From NCBI GenBank assembly GCA_964342525.1, contig CAYFGQ010000001.1, positions 62,001 to 126,000 on the forward strand: a stretch of 64,000 nt of DNA. Reading direction: 5' to 3'. Numbering within the stretch: the stretch's first letter is position 1; each line of letters opens with the position of its first letter. The stretch is from G963676205 sp964342525 (lineage in GTDB: Bacteria; Campylobacterota; Campylobacteria; Campylobacterales; Arcobacteraceae). Of this stretch, positions 27,161 to 34,468 are shown piece by piece. The position numbers and the translations under genes are program-made. The notes below the pieces were generated by a model. It made no database searches and was not told where the DNA came from. It saw only the letters and a list, made by a program, of their open reading frames with translations.

Positions 27161-27547
27161 ATGGATAATATAATTACTTTTACAAGCATACTTTTATTAG
27201 TATGTGGAATCTTACTTTTCATCATAATCAAAAAAAATAAAAATAAAAAAGCACAAAAAGATGAGCTAAGTGAAGAAGATATCTTGATATTGATAGAAAA
27301 AAGGACAGAAGTATTAAACACAGAAATAAAAAATATGATGGATAACTTCAGTTCAAAAGATAGCTCACTAGATGATATGGAAGAGATAGGCAAAAAAATT
27401 GCATCAACCTATGATAATGATCTGTTGTTAAAAGATTTATTCGAGAAGTACTATAAACTAAGTGGAATTAAAATGAAATATGTTGATGGAGTTCTTCAAA
27501 GTAATGTGGATAGGATTCTAGAACATAACAAAAAATCAATTTTCTAA
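27161..27547 (+). CDS. Small membrane-anchored hypothetical protein
   Basis: 128 residues. One N-terminal transmembrane helix (ITFTSILLLVCGILLFIIII), then a Lys-rich stretch and an acidic, helical cytoplasmic domain (EEDILILIEKRTEVLNTEI, likely coiled coil). No family recognised. It is flanked on both sides by copies of the palindromic repeat, and its own last codons (K-S-I-F-stop) come from copy B. The start ATG 27161 follows AGAGGTAG. It may belong to a mobile or recently rearranged patch. Confidence 0.55.
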   Translation: MDNIITFTSILLLVCGILLFIIIKKNKNKKAQKDELSEEDILILIEKRTEVLNTEIKNMMDNFSSKDSSLDDMEEIGKKIASTYDNDLLLKDLFEKYYKLSGIKMKYVDGVLQSNVDRILEHNKKSIF

Positions 27548-27673
27548 ATCATCTTTTTAAAGATTTCTGCTTCAAAGAGACTCCTTTGTTCAGTCACTTA
27601 CTTCAGTAAGCTCCTTCTCAAAGGAGTCTCTTTCATTGAACTATTCAAAAATATAATTCATTAAATTGATTTT
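27533..27673. repeat. Palindromic repeat, copy B (141 bp)
   Basis: Second copy of the element at 26987-27128, in the same orientation and 546 bp away. The central stem-loop is the same, with one T fewer after the right arm of the stem. Its left end again supplies K-S-I-F-stop to the preceding gene, in the same reading phase as copy A. The 27548-27755 gap holds nothing else recognisable apart from the short leader of the next gene. Confidence 0.85.
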
Positions 27674-27755
27674 CCAAATTCTTCAATTTATTATATTTGT
27701 GATCTAGATGTGACGAAATTTTGCTATTATTTTATAAATAATTTAAAGGTTTTCA

Positions 27756-28016
27756 ATGGATAAAATACAAGCATATATAAATGCACACTCAAAAAATCAT
27801 ATAATAGGATTACTAGTCACAATTTTCTTTGGTCCATTAGGTTTATTCTATTCAAATTGGATTGTTGCATTAATATTAACTATATTAGTTATAGTAAGTA
27901 TTACTACACTTATATTTCCAATAATACTATGGATATTATCTATATTGTTGAATGGGATATTTATAGAAATGCACAATAAAAAAGTAAAAGCAACAGCAGA
28001 GATTTTAGCGTCTTAA
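27756..28016 (+). CDS. Small membrane protein, two transmembrane helices
   Basis: 86 residues. A hydrophilic start (MDKIQAYINAHSKNH) precedes a membrane region spanning about residues 16-70 (IIGLLVTIFFGPLGLFYSNW, then VALILTILVIVSITTLIFPI), giving two or three helices. The FFGPLGLFYS stretch recalls small TM2-like membrane proteins, but no firm family is assigned. Ribosome binding site AAAGG precedes ATG 27756. It sits in an accessory patch between repeat copy B and an Xre regulator. Function unknown. Confidence 0.6.
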   Translation: MDKIQAYINAHSKNHIIGLLVTIFFGPLGLFYSNWIVALILTILVIVSITTLIFPIILWILSILLNGIFIEMHNKKVKATAEILAS

Positions 28017-28092
28017 AAACTTTTATTTTTAGTACTATGCTGTTTCTTTATCTCAGTTAATTGTATTTGTCTATTTTATTTCAAATAGTAAT

Positions 28093-28167
28093 TTAATTAC
28101 TAATATTTTATTAATTAAGTTGATTTATTTCCTAAATAGATGTATAATTACTAATATATTAGTAATT
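28093..28167 (+). promoter_or_regulatory. Promoter and operator of the Xre-type regulator
   Basis: A textbook promoter: TTGATT (28120-28125), a 17-bp spacer and TATAAT (28143-28148). Overlapping the -10 and start-point region is a perfect 22-bp palindrome, AATTACTAATATATTAGTAATT (28146-28167). A related imperfect copy (TTACTAATATTTTATTAATTAA) lies just upstream of the -35 at about 28096-28117. The layout fits autorepression by the helix-turn-helix protein encoded 24 bp downstream. Confidence 0.7.
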
Positions 28168-28190
28168 AAAATCTATATTTAAGGTTAGAG

Positions 28191-28769
28191 ATGCTCAAAG
28201 AAAAATATAAATTAGATGAATATGAAAAGATATTAGTATCAGCTAGTAAAAAAATAAGAGCTGAACGTATTGGATTAAATCTTACTCAAAAAGAGTTTGC
28301 AGAATTTGTTGATATAACTCACTCTTCTTATATGAGATATGAACAAAGCGGACAAATATCTTTTGAAAGCTATATTAAAATACTTATAAAATTAAATAAA
28401 CAAGAACAGTTTAGTAAATTTCTGGATGGCTTTGAATTTGATGATCAAAAAGAAAGGGCATTTATATCTGATAAGAATAAAAAATTCTCTAATTTTATAA
28501 ATCCAATAATTGCTCCAAATAAAAAATATATAATTCTAGACAAAGATGTTTTTGGTGCAGAGCTATTTTATAGTGTGGAAGATGGACATAAGTATGAAGT
28601 AAATACCTTTATAAATATTGTACTTAATAGTTGGGATGATAAAAGGTTAATGCAATTACTTAAATATTTTGGTGAAAAAAGAATGAAACCATATATTTTA
28701 AAACAAAAAGATATAAAACTATTAAAAGCTTTTAATAGACATATTAAATCAATCAAAAGACTAAAATAA
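28191..28769 (+). CDS. Xre-family helix-turn-helix regulator
   Basis: 192 residues. The helix-turn-helix is at about 22-75 (ASKKIRAERIGLNLTQKEFA, then EFVDITHSSYMRYEQSGQIS). The remainder is a domain of unknown family, Lys-rich at the end. The start ATG 28191 has AAGG at 28181-28184. A strong promoter overlapped by a perfect palindrome lies directly upstream, suggesting self-regulation. The protein resembles antitoxin-like or phage-like regulators in layout, but no toxin gene is next to it. The following gene, panD, is convergent. Confidence 0.82.
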   Translation: MLKEKYKLDEYEKILVSASKKIRAERIGLNLTQKEFAEFVDITHSSYMRYEQSGQISFESYIKILIKLNKQEQFSKFLDGFEFDDQKERAFISDKNKKFSNFINPIIAPNKKYIILDKDVFGAELFYSVEDGHKYEVNTFINIVLNSWDDKRLMQLLKYFGEKRMKPYILKQKDIKLLKAFNRHIKSIKRLK

Positions 28770-28825
28770 GAACTATCAATAAAAAGAAATGACAAAAAAA
28801 CTTTTTATTATTAGCCCTTATTTTA
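28762..28825. terminator. Nested hairpin between convergent genes
   Basis: Outer arms TAAAATAAG (28762-28770) and CTTATTTTA (28817-28825), inner arms AATAAAAAG (28778-28786) and CTTTTTATT (28801-28809). It lies between the ends of the Xre gene and panD and could stop transcription in both directions. Confidence 0.5.
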
Positions 28826-28830
28826 ATCTT

Positions 28831-29220
28831 CTAAAGTGAACTATACTCCTCACTAACAAGGTCACTACAAACAGAAGTGATAGTATTAGTATCATCTACC
28901 AATACAACCTTTGGCAAATACTTTTCCAATTCCTCTTCACTAAAAGATGCATAAGCAATGACAATGATCAAATCACCAACTTCCACTTTCCTAGCAGCTG
29001 CTCCATTTAAACATATATCTTTATTTCCCCTCTCACCTTTTATCACATAAGTTGAAAATCTCTCACCATTGTTGATATTTACGATCTCAACTTTTTGTCC
29101 TACTCGTAAACTTGCAGCTTCCATAAGCTCTTCATCTATTGTAATTGAGCCAATATAGTTTAAATTGGCATCAGTTACACTAGCTCTATGGATTTTGCTA
29201 TAAAGCATCTCTATAGTCAT
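28831..29220 (-). CDS. panD: Aspartate 1-decarboxylase
   Basis: 129 residues, typical for the PanD proenzyme. The self-cleavage site is intact (NLNYIGSITIDEEL; Gly-Ser cleavage gives the pyruvoyl group), as are the N-terminal KIHRASVTDANL and the NGAAARKVEVGD segments. It makes beta-alanine for pantothenate and CoA. It is the last gene of the paaN-paaY-thioesterase operon and overlaps the thioesterase gene by 4 bp (ATGA). A CoA-precursor gene inside a CoA-consuming aromatic pathway operon is sensible but not common. Confidence 0.95.
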   Translation of the reverse strand: MTIEMLYSKIHRASVTDANLNYIGSITIDEELMEAASLRVGQKVEIVNINNGERFSTYVIKGERGNKDICLNGAAARKVEVGDLIIVIAYASFSEEELEKYLPKVVLVDDTNTITSVCSDLVSEEYSSL

Positions 29221-29720
29221 ACAGCAACAGCCTCTTTCTCTTTTTCTTTTACTTTATTTTCTGCTTTAAATCTAGACTCTTTTCTTTTTATGGCGTCGTT
29301 GTATCTTCTTCTATCTTCATCTGTTTTAAGTTCAAGTTTTTTTAGTGGGGTTGGTTTTCCATTTTCATCCACTGCAACCATGGTAAAATAACATACATTT
29401 GTGTGTTTTTTTGTTCTATCTCTAATATCCTCAGAGATCACTTTTATACCTATCTCCATAGAAGTATTCCCCACATAATTAACAGAAGCATGAAAGGTTA
29501 CTAGTGATCCAACTTTGATTGGGTCGTGAAATGTTACCCTATCAACAGAAAGTGTTAAGACATATGTTCCTGAGTATTTTGCAGCACATACATAAGCAAC
29601 TTGATCCAACATTTTTAGAATCTCTCCACCATGTACGTTTGATCCACTAAAGTTTACCTTATCTGGTGTCATTAACATTGACATAGAAATTGATTTATCT
29701 CCATTTGAGCTACTTAGCAT
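29217..29720 (-). CDS. Acyl-CoA thioesterase, hotdog fold (YciA/ACOT type)
   Basis: 167 residues. The hotdog-domain signature NFSGSNVHGGEILKMLDQVA, with Asp in the central helix, and VDRVTFHDPIKVGSLVTFHA match the YciA/BACH group, which hydrolyses acyl-CoA to free acid and CoA. A charged C-terminal tail (about 140-167) is rich in Lys and Glu. It sits between paaY and panD, so it may free CoA trapped as dead-end acyl-CoA during aromatic breakdown; PaaY and PaaI are thought to do similar work. Substrate range is not shown by sequence. Confidence 0.88.
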   Translation of the reverse strand: MLSSSNGDKSISMSMLMTPDKVNFSGSNVHGGEILKMLDQVAYVCAAKYSGTYVLTLSVDRVTFHDPIKVGSLVTFHASVNYVGNTSMEIGIKVISEDIRDRTKKHTNVCYFTMVAVDENGKPTPLKKLELKTDEDRRRYNDAIKRKESRFKAENKVKEKEKEAVAV

Positions 29721-29736
29721 ATTTTAATTCCTTTTC

Positions 29737-30330
29737 TTAATTATATTTTGGTTTAAAATCCATTCGACATCTTAGATTGTCTCTTTGTTCATTTGATTCT
29801 TCCATTGGGGTACATTTTTTTAGGTTTTCTAGACAATTGTATGCTAGGTCTGTATACCCCTCAGTCCCTTTTGTTTTCCAGTCTATCTCCTCAGGCTTTA
29901 GTTCCCTTCTTACTTTTGCTGGATTACCAAAGGCTAGGTGATTATCAGGGATTTGCATCTTTGATGGTACTAAGGATGATGCCCCTATAACAGCATTTTC
30001 TCCAATCACTGCTTCATCCATCACAACACTTCCCATTCCAACCATTGCATTATATTTCACATGGCAACCATGTAAGATAGCACTATGACCTATATGACCG
30101 TTTTCTTCAACTATCACATCGATATTTGGAAAAGAGTGGCAAACACAACAATCTTGTATGTTTGCATTCTTTTTTATAACAACTCGACCAAAGTCTCCTC
30201 TTATAGAAGCATTTGGTCCAATATATACACCCTCTTCTATAAAAACATCACCAATGATCACAGCTGTTTCATGGACAAATGCCTGTTTATTTATAACAGG
30301 CACTAATCCATTTATCTCATATATTTGCAC
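29737..30330 (-). CDS. paaY: PaaY hexapeptide-repeat thioesterase
   Basis: 197 residues of left-handed parallel beta-helix type (gamma-carbonic anhydrase-like fold): FVHETAVIIGDVFIEEGVYI, GPNASIRGDFGRVVIKK, ENGHIGHSAILHGC. Close in layout to E. coli PaaY, which hydrolyses 2-hydroxycyclohepta-1,4,6-triene-1-formyl-CoA, a dead-end product of ring-oxygenated phenylacetyl-CoA. It directly follows paaN (1-bp overlap). The C-terminal region beyond 165 is longer than the repeat core, as in other PaaY proteins. Its presence supports a functioning epoxidation pathway. Confidence 0.92.
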   Translation of the reverse strand: MQIYEINGLVPVINKQAFVHETAVIIGDVFIEEGVYIGPNASIRGDFGRVVIKKNANIQDCCVCHSFPNIDVIVEENGHIGHSAILHGCHVKYNAMVGMGSVVMDEAVIGENAVIGASSLVPSKMQIPDNHLAFGNPAKVRRELKPEEIDWKTKGTEGYTDLAYNCLENLKKCTPMEESNEQRDNLRCRMDFKPKYN

Positions 30331-31988
30331 TAAGCATCCCTTTTGATAGTTACAACAGAGTATCTTCCCGATACAAAGTTATCATTTGATAAGGCACAAT
30401 TTGCAGCTTTATTATCCCCTGTAGCATGGAAATCTGTAAAGGCTGCAGAGTGATTCATAAGTACATGACCAGTTAGATTAACCGATAGATTTACTTTCTC
30501 ATCAATTGCTATTTCTTCCACATCATCTAAGTACTCTTCATCTGATGAATAAACAGCAGCAGTAATTGCACCATGTAGTCCAATAGTCTCTCTCCATACT
30601 TCTAGGGTATCTTCTCTTGATTCTGTCTCTATTAGTAAGATCACTGGACCAAAGTGTTCATTATGGAATTTATCCTTATCTTTTGCAGATATTTTTATGA
30701 TCACTGGTGTTTTGATAGTGGCATTTTCAAACATTGGGTGTTTGATCTCTTTTGATTCAAGTACCACTTCACCTAAACTTTTAGCTTCATCTACCCTTTG
30801 GCAAATCTCAGAGTTTTGAATAGCTCCTAAAATTTCTGTAGCTCTTTCATCCACTGAAAGAAGTTTTTCTACACTTCCAGCGATCATTGATGCAACTTCA
30901 TCAAAGCTTACTTTCTCGCCATTTGATGTGATCCCATCTTTAGGGATAAAGATATTTTGAGGTGCTGTACACATTTGTGAAGAGTATAAAGATAAAGCCA
31001 TAGACATATTTCTACTCATACTTTTTAAGTTATCAAAGTTATCAACTATTAGACAATTTACCCCAGCTTTTTCAGTATATACATTTGCTTGAGGTGCATT
31101 ATCTTCAAGCCAGTCACCAAATGAAGTACTTCCTGTAAAGTCGATGATTTTTACATTTTTATTTTTTACTAGGTTTTGAGTTTCACTTCTATCATCACTT
31201 ATGATCATAGAGATTAGATTTGGATCTATTTCATTTTCTTCTAACACTTCCCTTGCAATATCTACAGTTAAAGCAATAGGTAAGATACCATTTCTATGTG
31301 GTTTATAGATGATTGAGTTCCCAGAAACTAATGATGCAAATAGTGCAGAATATGAGTTCCAAGTAGGGAAAGTAGAACATGTGATGATTAAAGAAATCCC
31401 TCTAGGTGCTACTTTATATTTTTTATTTACTACTATTGGAGGATTATCTTTTCCTGTTGGTTTCTCAAATACTGATGTCTCAGGTACTGCTGATAATTGT
31501 TTATATGCATAAGCAACTGCTTCTAGTCCTCTATCTTGAGCATGTGGTCCACCAGCTTGAAAAGCCATCATATAAGGTTGACCTGTTGTATGCATAACTG
31601 CATTTGCGATCTCAAATGATCTTTTATTTATTCTATCTAGAATCTCTAAACATATTCCAGTTCTATCATCTAGGCTTAGGTTTTTCCATTGTTTCATAGA
31701 TACTTTTGAGTCTGCTACTAATTTATCACTAGGGATAGATGGATATGTAATACCTAAATCAAAACCATATGGTGAAGTCTCAGCTCCTAAATATTTATCA
31801 CTCTCAAGACCTTTAATTGTATATTTGTTATTAAGTTGGCTTTTAAAAGAGCTTATTGATTCCTCTTTTTTACCTGCTCCATATACCTTAGAACTAGGTA
31901 TTTCAAAATAGGGTGACCAGTATCCTCTATTGTTAATCTCTTCTAAAGCTCTTGTTAAAGTATCTTTATGATTCATAAATAAACTCAT
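30330..31988 (-). CDS. paaN: Phenylacetate-pathway aldehyde dehydrogenase PaaN (PaaZ-like, no MaoC domain)
   Basis: 552 residues, the size of the PaaN type of aldehyde dehydrogenase. It covers the dehydrogenase half of PaaZ only; there is no C-terminal MaoC-like hydratase. The predicted reaction is NADP-dependent oxidation of the ring-opened semialdehyde, 3-oxo-5,6-dehydrosuberyl-CoA semialdehyde. Visible motifs are FTGSTSFGDWLE (cofactor side), NVYTEKAGVN (general-base Glu) and SSQMCTAPQN (catalytic Cys). Without a fused MaoC domain, oxepin-CoA hydrolysis must come from a separate enzyme, not evident in this window. It is first in the minus-strand operon paaN-paaY-thioesterase-panD, divergent from the porin gene. 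Confidence 0.9.
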   Translation of the reverse strand: MSLFMNHKDTLTRALEEINNRGYWSPYFEIPSSKVYGAGKKEESISSFKSQLNNKYTIKGLESDKYLGAETSPYGFDLGITYPSIPSDKLVADSKVSMKQWKNLSLDDRTGICLEILDRINKRSFEIANAVMHTTGQPYMMAFQAGGPHAQDRGLEAVAYAYKQLSAVPETSVFEKPTGKDNPPIVVNKKYKVAPRGISLIITCSTFPTWNSYSALFASLVSGNSIIYKPHRNGILPIALTVDIAREVLEENEIDPNLISMIISDDRSETQNLVKNKNVKIIDFTGSTSFGDWLEDNAPQANVYTEKAGVNCLIVDNFDNLKSMSRNMSMALSLYSSQMCTAPQNIFIPKDGITSNGEKVSFDEVASMIAGSVEKLLSVDERATEILGAIQNSEICQRVDEAKSLGEVVLESKEIKHPMFENATIKTPVIIKISAKDKDKFHNEHFGPVILLIETESREDTLEVWRETIGLHGAITAAVYSSDEEYLDDVEEIAIDEKVNLSVNLTGHVLMNHSAAFTDFHATGDNKAANCALSNDNFVSGRYSVVTIKRDA

Positions 31989-32189
31989 TTTTTTCCTTTT
32001 TGTATTATAAATTAAAAAAATACCAATATAATCTAAGTGTAAAATAAGATAAAACCTATAAATAGTAGACCTTACTATATTTTATAATTATTGAAAAATA
32101 TATTTGTATTGTTTTTGATAATCAAATAATAATGTATCATGAATTATGAATAACTATAAAATTGCTATCTAAATTGCCATTTTCTTAAA

Positions 32190-32232
32190 TGTGTTACATT
32201 TTTTCACATAAATCATAATTTTATGTAATATT
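32190..32232 (-). promoter_or_regulatory. Candidate regulator site pair for paaN operon
   Basis: TGTGTTACA at 32190-32198 and TGTAATATT at 32224-32232, 34 bp apart start to start; a third overlapping match, TGTAATATA, is at 32232-32240. Spacing and sequence match the other pairs in this region. The near site is about 200 bp from the paaN start. Confidence 0.5.
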
Positions 32233-32352
32233 GTAATATAAAATATACTTTATACTATATCTTTCATTTTCAAATAAATTGAATAATGATTCAAAAGTAC
32301 TATTTTATGGGCTTTAAAAAAGAAAAACAATTTGAATTTCTAGTGAAAATAA

Positions 32353-32395
32353 AATAATACAAATAAGTGCTATTAAAATATTTTACTGTAATACA
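32353..32395 (+). promoter_or_regulatory. Candidate regulator site pair for porin gene
   Basis: AATAATACA at 32353-32361 and a perfect TGTAATACA at 32387-32395, 34 bp apart. The near site is followed by AT, giving TGTAATACAAT, the same extension seen before livK and the ndh-like gene. It could contain a -10-like TACAAT. Confidence 0.55.
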
Positions 32396-32496
32396 ATGAA
32401 AAAATTAAGGTTCATTTAAAAATTTATCATGTAGACTGGATTTAGGTCTTAAAAAAACCAAAATATTAAGACATATATTTTACTAGGAGATAAAGA

Positions 32497-33693
32497 ATGA
32501 AAAAAACGTTAAGGGTTAGTCTTATTGCTGCTTGTGCTCTTGCATCAGTTCAAACATATTCACTTGCGGCTGATAATATATCACAAGCTTTTGCAGAAGG
32601 AAAGGTAAAGGGACAAGTTAAATCGTACTATTTTTCAAAGTCATATGATTCAACTACTAAAAAAGATGGATCAATTTTAGTTAGTGGTATGCAGCTTGGA
32701 TACAAAACTGGATCTTTACATGGATTCTCACTTGGGGCTACTTCTCAGTTTGCTACAGTTAATTCTATTGATGATGATAGCAGTGTATATAGCGGAACTA
32801 TGGACAACTCAGGTACAGTAACTTCAGAAATGTATCTACAATATGATATTGATAAAACTACTGCAAAAGCAGGTAGACAATTTTTCTGGACACCAGTTGT
32901 GGGTGGTTCTGGGTCTAGATTTATAAGACAATCTTTCAGTGGATATACTCTTACAAATGCAAGTTTTGAAAATACAAAAATTGTTGCAGCATATTTAACA
33001 AGATTTGCTGAGAGAACAGATAAAAATGGTGGTCCAGGTGATTTTACTGCTGAGAGTTCAAGAGTTGGTATTGATGGTACTATGACAGCATATGTTAAAA
33101 ATAGCTCAGTAGAAAATCTAACACTACAAGCTCAATACGCTTCAAAATCAGAATCAACACAAAATGCAAAAGATGGACATGATATTTTATATGTAGATGG
33201 TACATATAAATTTAAAAATGATATGAAACCATTTATCGCTGCACAATACTTATCTACAGATTATGAGGCATCAAATAGTGAAAGTAGTAGTGCTATGGGT
33301 CTTAAAGTAGGAGCTACAATCTCTGGTGTAAATGCATATGTAGCATATACTTCAGTTGATAAAGACAATAATGTAAAACAAGGTATTGGATCAGGATCAA
33401 TCCCATTATATACAAATGGTCATCAAGTTGATGCATGGTCAGCAACTTTAGCTGATACTACTGCTTATAAAATCGGTTTAGGTTATAAGATGGATACTCT
33501 ATCTCTAGGTTTTGCTCACTCAAGTTATGATAAAGAGGGTAAAGATAAAGTTAGTGAAACTGGTGTAACAGTTGCTAATAAGTTTTCTAAACAGCTGATG
33601 TTACAACTACAGTATGCAACAGTAAAAAATCAATATGTAGCTGAGGCTGATATTGAAAAAGATTTAAGAACTAGACTAATCTACTCTTTTTAA
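32497..33693 (+). CDS. Outer-membrane porin, OprD-like
   Basis: 398 residues. Signal peptide MKKTLRVSLIAACALASVQT with likely cleavage near SLAA. The mature protein alternates polar and hydrophobic residues in beta-strand fashion and ends with the outer-membrane signature of a terminal aromatic (TRLIYSF). Segments such as AGRQFFWTPVVGGSGSRFI and FSGYTLTNASFENTKIVAAY are typical of OprD-type substrate-specific porins. Position between paaN and the paa operon suggests uptake of aromatic acids such as phenylacetate across the outer membrane. The upstream site pair matches that of the other aromatic genes. Substrate is inferred. Confidence 0.88.
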   Translation: MKKTLRVSLIAACALASVQTYSLAADNISQAFAEGKVKGQVKSYYFSKSYDSTTKKDGSILVSGMQLGYKTGSLHGFSLGATSQFATVNSIDDDSSVYSGTMDNSGTVTSEMYLQYDIDKTTAKAGRQFFWTPVVGGSGSRFIRQSFSGYTLTNASFENTKIVAAYLTRFAERTDKNGGPGDFTAESSRVGIDGTMTAYVKNSSVENLTLQAQYASKSESTQNAKDGHDILYVDGTYKFKNDMKPFIAAQYLSTDYEASNSESSSAMGLKVGATISGVNAYVAYTSVDKDNNVKQGIGSGSIPLYTNGHQVDAWSATLADTTAYKIGLGYKMDTLSLGFAHSSYDKEGKDKVSETGVTVANKFSKQLMLQLQYATVKNQYVAEADIEKDLRTRLIYSF

Positions 33694-33723
33694 AGATTAG
33701 GTAGAAGATAAAAGGGGTTTGTC

Positions 33724-34167
33724 TTGAGAAATATATTACTAATGTTATTCGTTAGTTCTGTATATACTTTATCTTTATTTGCTTCAAATGCTGATGATGC
33801 AAAAAGTTTAGTTGGTGATGGTGCTAAATTATGTAATGAAAAAGGGCTTGAGGTTTGTCTTAAATCTTTTAATGACAAAAAAGGCTCTTATGTAAGGGGT
33901 TCGCTTTATCTATTTGCTATAAATTATGAAGGGGAAACTCTCGCCCATGGGGGAAATCCTAGGATTGTAGGTAAAAACCTATCAGATCTAAAGTCTCCTG
34001 ATGGGGTTTTTATATTTAGAGAGTTTATAAAAATAGCAAAAGAGAAAAAACAAGGATGGATAAACTATACGTGGAGCCATCCTCAAACAAAAAAAATTGC
34101 AGCTAAGACTACTTTTATAAAAGCTATTGGAAATAGTGTTTTAATAGGGTCTGGTTTTTATAAATAA
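33724..34167 (+). CDS. Small exported Cache-domain protein
   Basis: 147 residues with a signal peptide or anchor (MRNILLMLFVSSVYTLSLFA). The rest is a single-Cache-like domain (GSLYLFAINYEGETLAHGGN, then KQGWINYTWSHPQTKK and GNSVLIGSGFY). Usually such domains are fused to receptors or kinases; here it stands alone in the periplasm. It follows the porin gene by 30 bp, so it may be cotranscribed and could bind the same small acid as a periplasmic sensor partner or chaperone. It starts with TTG at 33724. Function inferred. Confidence 0.72.
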   Translation: MRNILLMLFVSSVYTLSLFASNADDAKSLVGDGAKLCNEKGLEVCLKSFNDKKGSYVRGSLYLFAINYEGETLAHGGNPRIVGKNLSDLKSPDGVFIFREFIKIAKEKKQGWINYTWSHPQTKKIAAKTTFIKAIGNSVLIGSGFYK

Positions 34168-34195
34168 AAGGGGATTATTTAATAATTCTCTTTTT
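34166..34195 (+). terminator. Hairpin terminator after small Cache-domain gene
   Basis: Stem AAAAGGGGATTATT (from about 34167) pairing with AATAATTCTCTTTT (34181-34194), with two G-U pairs and almost no loop, followed by further Ts. It separates the porin unit from the paa operon. Confidence 0.55.
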
Positions 34196-34205
34196 GTTAT
34201 TAAAT

Positions 34206-34319
34206 GATATCTCTTATTAAAAACAGAGAAGATTTTAACTTATAAATTTAAGTAATACTAAAATTTTATATAAAAATATATAACTGTAGTATAAAACTTT
34301 TTACTCAATAAGAGATATC
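34206..34319. repeat. Inverted repeat bracketing the paaF upstream region
   Basis: A perfect 13-bp inverted repeat, GATATCTCTTATT (34206-34218) and AATAAGAGATATC (34307-34319), separated by 88 bp of AT-rich DNA. It could be a degenerate small mobile element or a looping site. It encloses the candidate regulator sites of the paa operon. Confidence 0.5.
34251..34293 (+). promoter_or_regulatory. Candidate regulator site pair for the main paa operon
   Basis: AGTAATACT (34251-34259) and TGTAGTATA (34285-34293), 34 bp apart, matching the spacing of the other pairs. They lie about 176 bp before paaF. A looser half-site pair, TGTATGCTACA, is at 34403-34413. The region 34320-34468 shows nothing else distinctive. 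Confidence 0.45.
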
Positions 34320-34468
34320 GTTATTTTTATTTAGAAGAAATCCTAACCGATGGTACTTTTCTACACAGGACAAAATATAAAAACATTTTTTTAAGTTTCT
34401 GTGTATGCTACATCTGTTAGAATTTTTTCTAATAATTTGAAATATATAAGAATAATTGGGGTTTAAAA

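Larger units (their letters stand above)
31989..32496. promoter_or_regulatory. Divergent control region between paaN and porin gene
   Basis: 508 bp of very AT-rich DNA with no gene. It holds two pairs of TGTA-N-TACA-like sites, listed separately (32190/32224 and 32353/32387), suggesting one pair for each divergent gene. A 7-bp inverted repeat (GTCTTAA 32446-32452, TTAAGAC 32466-32472) lies in the presumed porin leader, and AGGAGA at 32485-32490 is the porin ribosome binding site. Confidence 0.6.

Noticed and set aside
26987..27673. CRISPR array
   Set aside because: There are only two copies of a long palindromic unit separated by a gene; no short regular repeats with spacers.
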